Shown: piece by piece, positions 41,584 to 49,540 of the stretch | Numbering within the stretch: the stretch's first letter is position 1 | Layout: each line of letters opens with the position of its first letter | Notes under the pieces: model-generated | Databases searched by the model: none | The model's input: only the letters and a program-made list of their open reading frames with translations | What the model was told of the DNA's origin: nothing | Made by a program: the position numbers and the translations under genes | From: JBDTDV01 sp039922875 | GTDB taxonomy: Bacteria > Actinomycetota > Actinomycetes > Actinomycetales > Microbacteriaceae | Direction of reading: 5' to 3' | Assembly: GCA_039922875.1 (NCBI GenBank) | Contig: JBDTDV010000016.1 | Span: 1 to 64,000 of the forward strand | DNA: 64,000 nt

Positions 41584-41623
41584 TCGGCGCGCCGTCGCCG
41601 GTTATGGTGAGTAGCTTGTCCAT

Positions 41624-42676
41624 ATGGCACGCGAAGCGATTGTCCTCACCGTCGATGGCCCGCACGGCGAACGCGAGGTGCGACTGTCCAGCCCGGGGCG
41701 GATCCTGTGGCCGCAGCTGGGGATCACCAAGCTCGATCTCGCAAACTACATCGTGGCGGTGGGGGAGGCCTTCGTCGCCGCGAACGGTGACCGCCCGGTC
41801 TCGTTGCAGCGGTTTCCGGACGGCATCGACGGTGAGCAGTTCTTCTCGAAGAATCCGCCAAAGGGGGCGCCGGAGTACGCACGGTCGGTGACGGTGACGT
41901 ATCCGAGTGCCCGGGCACATCCGCAGCTTGTCATAGACGAACCGGCGACCGCCGTCTGGTCGGTGCAGATGAACACCATCGTGTTCCACCCGTGGCCGTC
42001 GCGGGCGGAGAATTCCGACAACCCGGACCAGTTGCGGATCGATCTCGACCCGCAGCCCGGCACCGACTTCGACGACGCGGTCCCGGCCGCGCTCGAGCTG
42101 CGCACGGTGCTGGCGGAAGCAGGGCTCACCGCCTTCATCAAGACCTCGGGCAATCGCGGCCTGCACGTGTTCGCCCCGATTGAGGCCACCCGTGAGTTTC
42201 AGGAGGTGCGGCACGCGGTGATCGCGGCGGCCCGTGAACTCGAACGGCGGATGCCGCAGCAGGTCACCACGGCCTGGTGGAAGGAGGAGCGCGGCGAGAA
42301 GGTATTCGTCGACTTCAACCAGGCCAACCGGGACCGCACGATGGCCGGCGCGTACAGCCCCCGCGCACTTCCGCACGCCCCGGTGTCGACGCCGCTGGAC
42401 TGGGCAGAGTTGGGCGCGATCGACCCGAAGGACTTCACCATAGCCACCGTGCCGGACCGCCTGCGCGCCACCGGCGACCCCTGGGCGCGCCTGCACGAGG
42501 ATCCCGGCACACTCGACGCGCTGCTGGGCTGGTGGGAGCGGGACTGCGCCGCCGGGCTGGGCGAGCTGCCGTTCCCGCCGGACTACCCGAAAATGCCGGG
42601 GGAGCCGCCCCGGGTGCAGCCCAGCCGGGCGCGAAAGGAAAACTGGCCGGACGAGGAGGAAACCGGGAGCCGATGA
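41624..42676 (+). CDS. LigD-type polymerase (NHEJ primase-polymerase)
   Basis: 350 residues, all of it the LigD polymerase (AEP primase) domain: GRILWPQLGITKLDLANYI, SLQRFPDGIDGEQFFSKN, the catalytic D140-L-D142 in RIDLDPQPG, FIKTSGNRGLHVFAP and FVDFNQANRDRTMAGAYS. In many actinobacteria the polymerase is separate from the ligase. It should fill gaps at double-strand breaks. The matching ligase is convergent at 43017; a Ku gene is not in this window. Confidence 0.9.
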   Translation: MAREAIVLTVDGPHGEREVRLSSPGRILWPQLGITKLDLANYIVAVGEAFVAANGDRPVSLQRFPDGIDGEQFFSKNPPKGAPEYARSVTVTYPSARAHPQLVIDEPATAVWSVQMNTIVFHPWPSRAENSDNPDQLRIDLDPQPGTDFDDAVPAALELRTVLAEAGLTAFIKTSGNRGLHVFAPIEATREFQEVRHAVIAAARELERRMPQQVTTAWWKEERGEKVFVDFNQANRDRTMAGAYSPRALPHAPVSTPLDWAELGAIDPKDFTIATVPDRLRATGDPWARLHEDPGTLDALLGWWERDCAAGLGELPFPPDYPKMPGEPPRVQPSRARKENWPDEEETGSR

Positions 42677-42781
42677 GTTGCGTCGCGGAGATCATCTGAC
42701 GCTCGGAGGTCAGCACACGGCCTTATCGACGCGCCTGGCGTCTTGTCCGGCAATGTCGGTGGCTGGTTTTAGGCTTGCCCC

Positions 42782-42991
42782 ATGGAGATCAGGAACTGTC
42801 CGGAGTGTGGAGACGAGACCATCAGCGCTGGCCTGGCGCTCTGGCCGGGAATCGACCAGCCGGTAGCCATCGTCGAATGTATCGGCCTCGGAGCCGATGG
42901 CAGCGCCGATGGCAGCGCCTGTGGCTGGGCTGGCGTGGACTCGGAATCGTGGGTCGAGGTTTCGTCGGTCGAAATGGTGTCAGCAGCGTAG
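42782..42991 (+). CDS. Small zinc-ribbon protein with tandem-repeat insertion
   Basis: 69 residues, ATG directly after CCCC. CPECGD (C6, C9) starts a zinc knuckle; the second pair usual in such proteins (C-x2-C-G) appears as VEC with ACGW thirteen residues later, and the DNA between holds a 12-base repeat (GCCGATGGCAGC twice). The second knuckle may thus be broken or loop-extended. Lies between the LigD polymerase and the convergent ligase, 26 bases from the latter's end; a part in DNA repair is only suggested by position. Confidence 0.6.
   Translation: MEIRNCPECGDETISAGLALWPGIDQPVAIVECIGLGADGSADGSACGWAGVDSESWVEVSSVEMVSAA
42893..42916 (+). repeat. 12-bp tandem repeat in the zinc-ribbon gene
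   Basis: GCCGATGGCAGC occurs twice in succession, coding two ADGS units between the last two cysteines of the zinc-ribbon protein. Being a multiple of three it keeps the frame. Confidence 0.95.
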
Positions 42992-43016
42992 GGCGCAGCC
43001 GCCGTCGCGTGGTTGA

Positions 43017-44084
43017 CTACATCAGCACCCGGTTGAGGTCGTACGCGATTGGCGACTCAAGCTGCTCGAAGGTGCACGATCGCGCTTCACGTTCGGGGCG
43101 CCAACGAACGAACTGCACGGTATGCCGGAATCGCGAGCCCTCCATCTGGTCGTACCGCACCTCCGCAACCCGGGTCGGCTCCAGACGCAGGTAGGAAACA
43201 TCCTTGCCGGAAGAGTACCTGCTCCGGTCCGTCTCGCCCGTCACGATTTCGCCGGCGTCGTCCCGCATCACCAGCGGCGCGAGTTCATCCACCAATTCCA
43301 ACCGGCGCTTATCGCTGAACGCGGATGCACCGCCGACGTTGCGCAGTTTGCCGGAGCTGTCGTACAGGCCCAGCAGCAGCGACCCGACCCCGCTGCCGCT
43401 CTTGTGAACCCGGTAACCGAGCACAACGACATCAGCTGTTCGGTGGTGCTTGACCTTCAGCATCAGCCGTTTGCCAGGCGCGTAGGCCGCGGCGAGCGGT
43501 TTGGCGACCACACCGTCTAGTCCGGCGCCCTCGAACTCGATCAGCCAGCGCCGGGCGAGCTCGACATCGGTGGTGGTTTGACTCAGAAAGATCGGCGCCG
43601 GCAGGCCCGTCACCAACTCCTCCAATGCCGTCCGCCGCTTTGCAAACGGTGCGTCCAGGAGGCTGTCGTCCCCGCGGGAAAGCAGGTCGAACGCGACGAA
43701 CATCGCCGGCGTCGCCTCGGACAGGGTGCGCACCCGGCTAGCCGCCGGGTGAATGCGCTGCGACAGCGCCTCCCAGTCCAGCCGTTCGTGTCCGGGTTCT
43801 CCGGTCCGGACCGCGATCTCGCCGTCGAGCAGGCATGGACCGGGCAGCAGTCGGGTGAACGCCTCGACGAGCTCCGGAAAATACCGGGTCAGCGGCTTGG
43901 ATCCGCGACTGCCGATCTCACAGGTCGTGCCGTCGAAAAAGACGATGCCACGGAACCCGTCCCACTTCGGCTCATAGCTCAGCCCACCGGGCACACTGTC
44001 CGGCTCCGGAACCGCCCCGACAGCCTTGGCCAACATCGGCGAGAGAGAATTGCTCACTGCGGTGGTCTCGGTCGGGTTACTCAT
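43017..44084 (-). CDS. ATP-dependent DNA ligase (LigC/LigD ligase domain type)
   Basis: 355 residues. Adenylation motif Y-E-P-K40-WDGFRG (catalytic Lys), GSRG-like motif Ia (GSRGSKP), LLDGEIAV (motif III), MFVAFDLL, AGLDGVVAKPL (motif IV), LMLKVKHHRTADVVV (motif V) followed by the OB-fold. Size matches stand-alone LigC-like ligases and the ligase part of LigD. Seals breaks after end joining or base repair. Pairs with the convergent LigD polymerase gene. Confidence 0.9.
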   Translation of the reverse strand: MSNPTETTAVSNSLSPMLAKAVGAVPEPDSVPGGLSYEPKWDGFRGIVFFDGTTCEIGSRGSKPLTRYFPELVEAFTRLLPGPCLLDGEIAVRTGEPGHERLDWEALSQRIHPAASRVRTLSEATPAMFVAFDLLSRGDDSLLDAPFAKRRTALEELVTGLPAPIFLSQTTTDVELARRWLIEFEGAGLDGVVAKPLAAAYAPGKRLMLKVKHHRTADVVVLGYRVHKSGSGVGSLLLGLYDSSGKLRNVGGASAFSDKRRLELVDELAPLVMRDDAGEIVTGETDRSRYSSGKDVSYLRLEPTRVAEVRYDQMEGSRFRHTVQFVRWRPEREARSCTFEQLESPIAYDLNRVLM

Positions 44085-44141
44085 GCCGCCAGGCTATGCC
44101 GATACCGGCAGCCCGCAACCATCCGGGCCGGGATGGGGAGC

Positions 44142-44171
44142 TCAATATACCGGGGTTCAATATACCGGGGT
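44142..44171. repeat. Perfect 15-bp tandem duplication at a stop codon
   Basis: TCAATATACCGGGGT occurs at 44142-44156 and 44157-44171. The right copy is the last four codons plus TGA of the minus-strand 2-hydroxyacid dehydrogenase (Thr-Pro-Val-Tyr-stop); the left copy follows the stop in the same frame, giving the same four codons and a second TGA. Confidence 0.95.
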
Positions 44172-45134
44172 AACGAGCGTTCCGTCGGCCAGAAACTGTC
44201 TGATGTTCGCCAGGACCAGGTCGGCCATGGCGCGTCGGCTCTCCATCGTTCCGCTGCCGATGTGCGGTACCAGTACGACATTCTCCATATTCAGCAACGC
44301 CAGCGGCACCCGCGGCTCGTCGGTGAAGACGTCGAGCCCGGCACCGGCGATCGTGCCGTCGGTCAATGCCTGAACCAAGGCGGTCTCATCGATGACGGAG
44401 CCGCGGGCGACGTTGATCAGATAGCCAGCTGGCCCGAGGGCGGCGAGGACGTCAGCCGACACCAACCCCGCGGACTCCGGGCCGCCGGTCGCCGCGACGA
44501 TCAGGACATCGCATTCGGCAGCGAGCTGTTGAACCGAGTCCGCATAATGGAACGGGACGTCGAGGACGCGATGGCGGTTATGGTACGAGATGGTCATCTC
44601 GAACGCGCCGAGCCGGTTGGCGATGGCCCGGCCAATCCTGCCGAGCCCCACGATCCCCACTCGCTTTCCGGTGACCTTCGCCGCGAGCGGGAACGGACCA
44701 TCGACCCATTTGCCGCGGCGCACGAATCGGTCAGCGGCGCCGATCCCACGCAACACGCTGATCAGCAGGCCGACGGCCAGATCGGCGACACAATCGGTCA
44801 GCACATCGGGGGTGTTGCCGATCACGATGCCGCGGGCTCTGGCCGTTGCCACGTCCGTCGCGTCGTAGCCGGCCCCGAAGTTGGCGATCGCGCGCAAGTG
44901 CGGCATCGCCAGGATCTGTTCTCCGGACAGCCCGGCCTCCCCGGTCGTGACTGCGATTTCGATCCCACCGGCGTTCTGGCGAAGAAACTCCACGGACTCG
45001 TCGTGTACCGAACCGTTGTCAGCGGGGTACTTTGAGCTGTCGTGCTCTGGGATCCGAAGAACCGAGAATTCGCCGTTCAGATCATCTTCCAGCATCCCCA
45101 TCATCGGTCCGGCTTGCAGGATTCGGGTCACCAT
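44157..45134 (-). CDS. D-isomer-specific 2-hydroxyacid dehydrogenase
   Basis: 325 residues from ATG 45134, overlapping the dehydratase gene end (ATGGTGA). NAD-binding GLGRIGRAIANRLGAF, catalytic Arg in NVARGSVIDE, Glu in FTDEPRVP and His in VPHIGSGT are all present, as in glyoxylate/hydroxypyruvate and phosphoglycerate-type dehydrogenases. In this sugar-acid cluster it could oxidise or reduce a 2-hydroxy/2-oxo acid after aldol cleavage. Its 3' end is tandemly duplicated. Confidence 0.9.
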   Translation of the reverse strand: MVTRILQAGPMMGMLEDDLNGEFSVLRIPEHDSSKYPADNGSVHDESVEFLRQNAGGIEIAVTTGEAGLSGEQILAMPHLRAIANFGAGYDATDVATARARGIVIGNTPDVLTDCVADLAVGLLISVLRGIGAADRFVRRGKWVDGPFPLAAKVTGKRVGIVGLGRIGRAIANRLGAFEMTISYHNRHRVLDVPFHYADSVQQLAAECDVLIVAATGGPESAGLVSADVLAALGPAGYLINVARGSVIDETALVQALTDGTIAGAGLDVFTDEPRVPLALLNMENVVLVPHIGSGTMESRRAMADLVLANIRQFLADGTLVTPVY

Positions 45135-46273
45135 TCTGCGTGCGATCCGTCTGGATGGCGCCACACCGGCGTCCGCCAGCGGTGGCCGATCTTGTCGACG
45201 CGGCGCACCTCGTTCTCGTCGACCTCGATTCCCAGACCCGGTCCGGTCAGGCGCTCGATGTTGCCGTCGACGAACGCCAGCGGCGCCGGGTCCAGCACGT
45301 AATCGAGCACTTCCGCGCCGCGGTTGTAGTGGATGCCGATGCTCTGCTCCTGGATCAAATAGTTCGGCGTGGCGAAACCGACCTGCAGACACGATGCCAG
45401 CGCGATCGGGCCGAGCGGACAGTGCGGAGCCAACTGCACATCGAACACCTCGGCCAGCGACGCGATCCGGCGCACCTCGCTGATCCCACCGGCATGCGAC
45501 AGGTCGGGTTGCGCGACGGCGATACCTGCCTGCAGTGCCGGATAGAACTCCTGTCGGTTGTACAGACGCTCCCCGGTCGCGATCGGGATCGTGGTCGATG
45601 CGACCACCTTACCCAGGAGGTGCGAGTTCTCCGGCACCACCGGCTCTTCCAGGAACAGCGGCCGGTACGGTTCCAGGAGTTGGGCGAGCCGGCGCGCGTT
45701 TGCCAGGGTGAATCGTCCGTGTAGATCGACCGCGACGTCGCGGTCTGGGCCGAGAACCTCCCTAGCCGTTGCGACCCTAGCCACTACCGCGTCGAGTTCT
45801 GCCACGCTGCCCAGCCGGCTCATCCGACCGCTCGCGTTCATTTTGACCGCGGTCATGCCGATCTCGAGTTGCTTGGCGATGGCATCCGCGATCTCGGCCG
45901 GCTCGTCGCCGCCGACCCAGCTGTAAGCTCGGATCCGGTCGCGTACGTGTCCGCCCAGCAGCTGATGCACCGGGACGTCGAGCGCCTTCCCGGCGATGTC
46001 CCACAGGGCCTGGTCCACCCCCGCGATGGCACTGGCGAGGATGACGCCGCCGCGGTAGAAACCCGCCTTGGTCATGATCTGCCAGTGGTCTTCGATCCGC
46101 AGCGGGTCGGCGCCGATCAAGATCTCGGACAGCTGTTGCACGGCCGCGCGTACGATATCGGCGTTGCCCTCCGCCACCGGTTCACCCCACCCGACGACGC
46201 CCTCGTCGGTCTCTATGCGCAAAAAAAGCCACCGCGGCGGCACAAGAAAGGTCTCGAGCCTGGTGATTTTCAT
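45128..46273 (-). CDS. Galactonate dehydratase-like enolase-superfamily enzyme
   Basis: 381 residues from ATG 46273 (AAGGAA upstream), overlapping the aldolase stop by ATGA. MKITRLETFLVPPRWLFLRI is the DgoD-type opening; YSWVGGDEPAEIADAI, VAVDLHGRFT (Asp, metal), LFLEEPVVPEN (Glu), ATGERLYNR (Glu), DLSHAGGISE and APHCPLGPIALAS (His general base) fit acid-sugar dehydratases. It would convert an aldonate to its 2-keto-3-deoxy acid. The exact sugar acid is not decided by sequence. Confidence 0.85.
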   Translation of the reverse strand: MKITRLETFLVPPRWLFLRIETDEGVVGWGEPVAEGNADIVRAAVQQLSEILIGADPLRIEDHWQIMTKAGFYRGGVILASAIAGVDQALWDIAGKALDVPVHQLLGGHVRDRIRAYSWVGGDEPAEIADAIAKQLEIGMTAVKMNASGRMSRLGSVAELDAVVARVATAREVLGPDRDVAVDLHGRFTLANARRLAQLLEPYRPLFLEEPVVPENSHLLGKVVASTTIPIATGERLYNRQEFYPALQAGIAVAQPDLSHAGGISEVRRIASLAEVFDVQLAPHCPLGPIALASCLQVGFATPNYLIQEQSIGIHYNRGAEVLDYVLDPAPLAFVDGNIERLTGPGLGIEVDENEVRRVDKIGHRWRTPVWRHPDGSHAEW

Positions 46274-47046
46274 GAGCGTGTTCCTTCGATCGGGTTGGCA
46301 TGGACGGCGCGTGCGGCCGCTTCTGCCGCCGTGCGCAGCAACACCGTGTCGGTGTGCGAAATGACGAAATCCGCGCCGAGGTCGCACCAGTGTTGCGCGT
46401 CTGCCGATCCGCTGCAGTCCACGCCGGCGGCGATCCCGGCGGCGTGGGCGGCCTCGATGATTTGCCCGATCGCGTCGTGCAGCTGTGCAGAATTCTGGTG
46501 CGGGGTTCGGCCAAGGCCAAGGCTAAGCGACAGATCGTTCGGACCGACGTAGAGCGCGTGGATGCCGTCGGTACTGGCGATCTCGGAACGGTTTGCGAAC
46601 CCCGCCGCCGTTTCAATCATCGCGATGCAGGTCGCCTTCTCGTCCCCTGCGGCCGCCTCGATGGGCGGGCGGCCCGGATTGGTCCACAGCGGTCCCCAGC
46701 TGCGGTTCCCCGCCGGAGCATAGCGGCAGGCGTCCGCCGCCAGAGCCGCCTCGGCCCCGTTGTTGACCAGGGGAACGATGATCGCGCTGGCACCGAGATC
46801 GAGGGACCGCATGATCAGATGCGGCGTATTCCAGGGCACCCGGACGACCGGGATGGCCTCGGTATGCTCCAGTGCGCTCAGCAGCGCCGGGCTGGATGCC
46901 ACGCTTGCAAAGCCGTGCTGTAGATCGATCACGACGAAGTCGAATCCGCTTCGGCCCATCGTCTCGACCGCGATCGGGTCATCCAGCCCACTCCAGACCC
47001 CGTACGCGCTGCGTCCAGCGGCCCAGAAGTTTTTCAGCGTCCTCAT
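46270..47046 (-). CDS. HpcH/HpaI-family class II aldolase
   Basis: 258 residues. GVWSGLDDPIAVETMGRSGFDFVVIDLQHG, VRVPWNTPHLIMRSLDLGASAIIVP, MIETAAGFAN (metal Glu) and YVGPNDLSLSLG (metal Asp) are the family hallmarks. Such enzymes split 2-keto-3-deoxy acids into pyruvate (or a related oxo acid) and an aldehyde. It follows the GntR gene and precedes the dehydratase with ATGA overlaps on both sides, so dehydratase and aldolase probably act in sequence. Confidence 0.87.
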   Translation of the reverse strand: MRTLKNFWAAGRSAYGVWSGLDDPIAVETMGRSGFDFVVIDLQHGFASVASSPALLSALEHTEAIPVVRVPWNTPHLIMRSLDLGASAIIVPLVNNGAEAALAADACRYAPAGNRSWGPLWTNPGRPPIEAAAGDEKATCIAMIETAAGFANRSEIASTDGIHALYVGPNDLSLSLGLGRTPHQNSAQLHDAIGQIIEAAHAAGIAAGVDCSGSADAQHWCDLGADFVISHTDTVLLRTAAEAAARAVHANPIEGTRS

Positions 47047-47723
47047 GCGCTTTCTCCGGTCTGTGAGTTGCGGTGGGAGGCCAGCATCCGTTGATGCGAA
47101 CCCTCCAGATGATCTTTCAATTCGGCGGCGACCGCCGGTTTGTCACCGGCGGTCATCAGCTCCAGGAGCAGTCGATGCTTTGCGGCTGACTCGTGTAGAT
47201 CCGCGTCCTTGAGTACGGCGGTGCGCAGCAAGGTAGTCAGAATCGGTGCGTATTGTTGCCACACGTCGGCCAGCCTGCGGTGTCCAGACAGCGTGTAGAT
47301 CCGGCTGTGGAACTGGATGTCCGCCGCGGCGAACCCTGTGTGGTCCTGCGTCTCGGCGGCCGCTTCCAGGTCACGTACCAGCGAGGTCATTTCCGCCCAG
47401 CCGTCTGGCGTGGTTCGGTCCATAGCCAACTCCGCGGCCAACGACTCCACCGCCTGGCGCAGCGAGTAGAGCTCGTCGATGTCGGCTTCGGCGATGCCGA
47501 CTACATAGTTTCCGGTGCCGCGCGACTCGATCAGGCTCTCCCGCTCGAGCCTGCGCAACGCGTCCCGGATCGGGCCCCGGCTCACGCCGAATTGATGTGC
47601 CAGATGCTCCTCGACGAGCCGCATGCCAACGGGAAGCTCACCCTGGACGATCGCGTCCCGCAGGTATTCGGTGACTTGCTCCCCATAGGCCTTCCGGCGC
47701 ACCGGAACATAAACAGTTGCCAT
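47043..47723 (-). CDS. GntR/FadR-family regulator
   Basis: 226 residues. Winged helix: EYLRDAIVQGELPVGMRLVEEHLAHQFGVSRGPIRDALRRLERE; C-terminal FCD domain with D-x-x-F-H metal pattern (AAADIQFHSRIYTLSGH). It is a clear paralogue of the regulator at 49541 across the divergent promoter (shared GVSRGPIRDALR.LERE.L and QYLPIL/QYAPIL). Its start directly follows the DhaL stop (TGAATG) and its end overlaps the aldolase gene, so it is inside the operon it probably controls. Confidence 0.88.
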   Translation of the reverse strand: MATVYVPVRRKAYGEQVTEYLRDAIVQGELPVGMRLVEEHLAHQFGVSRGPIRDALRRLERESLIESRGTGNYVVGIAEADIDELYSLRQAVESLAAELAMDRTTPDGWAEMTSLVRDLEAAAETQDHTGFAAADIQFHSRIYTLSGHRRLADVWQQYAPILTTLLRTAVLKDADLHESAAKHRLLLELMTAGDKPAVAAELKDHLEGSHQRMLASHRNSQTGESA

Positions 47724-48386
47724 TCATCGGCTCCAATGGGTGCGAAGTTCCTGCAGGAAGCGGAGATAGGCGACGGCTCCCGGGTCCGGATGCCCGACGC
47801 TACGTTCCTGCACCCAGGCGGCCCGTCCTTTGGCCGATTGCAGTCCGGTTGTTGCATCGATTTGAGCGTGCGAGGTGGCGATCATGGCATCCAGAACTTC
47901 CGCAGCGTCCGGCGCCGGTGAGTCTGATGGGTTCGGGGAGTCAGGGCTGCCGAGGCGGTTGCCGCGCAGGTTTTCCAGGCTGGGGATCAGCGCGTCGAGC
48001 ACCGTTTTGTCGCCGAGTTGCGCCTTGCCGCGCTCGGCGATGCGGGTGGCAACGGCGTCACCGATGGCGATGGCGTCGGCGCGGTCGAGAGCGGTATTGC
48101 CGTGCACGGTTTTGGCCGCGGCAAGCAGGCCGCCGCCGATCAGCGCGGCAAAGGTCGACGGATTCGCGGTGGAGAAGGCCTTGCCGACCGCCATCAGCAG
48201 TTCGCTGGCGTCCGCCGACTGCGGCAGCGCGAAGATGGCCTCCCGCGAGGCACTCGAGCCGGCCGAGACGGTGATGCCTAGGTCGCCGTCTCCCAACGCA
48301 GCGTCAAGCTTTCGTAGCTCGTCAGCGTGCGCCGGCATGGACTGCAGGGTACGTTCCAGTATTGAGCGGAGTTCGACCATCTTCAT
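47724..48386 (-). CDS. Dihydroxyacetone kinase L subunit-like (DhaL/Dak2)
   Basis: 220 residues. The Mg/ATP site acids D28, D33 and D35 (LDAALGDGDLG) and the GGLLAAAK and AAWVQERSVGHPDPGA segments match the Dak2 domain. A 20-residue Ser/Pro/Asp insertion (about 145-165) is unusual. With DhaK upstream (8 bases) it forms a two-subunit kinase. Partner phosphoryl donor DhaM is absent, so ATP-dependent action or a distant DhaM must be assumed. Confidence 0.87.
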   Translation of the reverse strand: MKMVELRSILERTLQSMPAHADELRKLDAALGDGDLGITVSAGSSASREAIFALPQSADASELLMAVGKAFSTANPSTFAALIGGGLLAAAKTVHGNTALDRADAIAIGDAVATRIAERGKAQLGDKTVLDALIPSLENLRGNRLGSPDSPNPSDSPAPDAAEVLDAMIATSHAQIDATTGLQSAKGRAAWVQERSVGHPDPGAVAYLRFLQELRTHWSR

Positions 48387-48394
48387 GAGTTCTC

Positions 48395-49396
48395 TTATCG
48401 CTGCTGAAAGAACGGGCTGTAGGCGGGGGCGTCAAGCAGCTTCGTCAATTCCTCGTCCAGCACCAGCACGGTGATAGACGCCCCGGCCATTTCCAGGCTG
48501 GTGGCATATTCGCCGATGTAGGGGCGGTGTACGGTGATGCTCGCCTCGTCTAGAATCTGCCTGGCCCGCCGGTACATCAGGTAGAGCTCTTCGGTCGGCG
48601 TTGCGCCCATTCCATTGACCATCAAAGCGATCCTGCTGCCCGTGGCGGGTTCCAGGTCGGCCAGGATTTCGTGCAGCAGCCGCTGGGTGATCCGGTCGGC
48701 GGTCTCCAGGCTGCCGCGGTGCACGCCTGGTTCGCCATGGATTCCGATCCCGATTTCCATTTCGTCGTCGCCGAGGGTGAAGGTCGGTTCGCCCGCCGCG
48801 GGAAGGATGGTGGGGGACAGGCCGACGCCCATCGATCGCATGCACTGGTTGGTCTTCTCGGCCAGTCGTGCCACCTCGGAGAGCGAATCGCCGCGGGCTG
48901 CTGCGGCGCCGGCGATCTTGTATGCGAAGACCATTCCGGCAACCCCGCGTCGATCCGCGGCGCGCTCCTTCGGCGCGGAGACCACGTCGTCGCTGACCAG
49001 CACCGTTGCGGTCTCGATGTCGGCGAGCTCCGCCAGGTCGGCGGCAAGGTCGAAATTGAATACGTCGCCGCCGTAATTTCCGTACAGATAAAGCACTCCA
49101 GCCCCGCCATGCGCCGATTCAGTGGCCGAGAGGATCTGCTCGGACGATGGCGAGGAGAAGACGTTGCCGACCGCCACGCCGGTGCACAGCCCCTCGCCGA
49201 CATAGCCAAGGAAAACCGGAAGGTGCCCTGAGCCGCCGCCGGTGACGATACCCACTTTCCCGGCGAAAGGGGCACCGGTGCGGACCAGGGCACGGTGATC
49301 CGCGGAAGCCGAGCGCAATGATTCCGGATGCGCGAGAAGAATGCCCTCGATCATCTCATCGACGAAGTCAGCTGGATTATTGATGATCTTCTTCAC
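48395..49396 (-). CDS. Dihydroxyacetone kinase K subunit-like (DhaK/Dak1)
   Basis: 333 residues. TGGGSGHLPVFLGYVGEG, VLYLYGNYGGDVFNFD and IHGEPG with the substrate-binding His (near 219) are DhaK-type. The domain binds a short-chain ketone or aldehyde covalently through that His. In sugar-acid operons such kinases act on trioses or tetroses (for example erythrulose), so dihydroxyacetone itself is not certain. First gene of the six-gene minus-strand operon. Confidence 0.88.
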   Translation of the reverse strand: MKKIINNPADFVDEMIEGILLAHPESLRSASADHRALVRTGAPFAGKVGIVTGGGSGHLPVFLGYVGEGLCTGVAVGNVFSSPSSEQILSATESAHGGAGVLYLYGNYGGDVFNFDLAADLAELADIETATVLVSDDVVSAPKERAADRRGVAGMVFAYKIAGAAAARGDSLSEVARLAEKTNQCMRSMGVGLSPTILPAAGEPTFTLGDDEMEIGIGIHGEPGVHRGSLETADRITQRLLHEILADLEPATGSRIALMVNGMGATPTEELYLMYRRARQILDEASITVHRPYIGEYATSLEMAGASITVLVLDEELTKLLDAPAYSPFFQQR

Positions 49397-49540
49397 GCGG
49401 GTCGACCCCTCCTGGTGGCACGAGCGAAAGATTGCTTCGATCGGGTAACGGTAAGCGTGTTCTGCCCGATCATTCTTGACATCCTAACGCGATTTATGTT
49501 TACTGTTCTCTGTTCACTGTTAACAAAATAAAGAGACGAT
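49397..49540. promoter_or_regulatory. Divergent promoter with CTGTT heptad repeats and TGTTAACA palindrome
   Basis: Between dhaK and the second GntR gene, 49503-49523 reads three CTGTT units at exact 7-base spacing (49503, 49510, 49517), and the third runs into the palindrome TGTTAACA (49518-49525). The stretch 49475-49535 is markedly A/T-rich. This is the natural operator for the two FadR-type regulators and controls both operon arms. Confidence 0.55.

Noticed and set aside
43578..45035. Plus-strand open frame of 485 codons opposite the ligase and the hydroxyacid dehydrogenase
   Set aside because: Spans two well-supported minus-strand genes and has the composition of antisense high-GC DNA.
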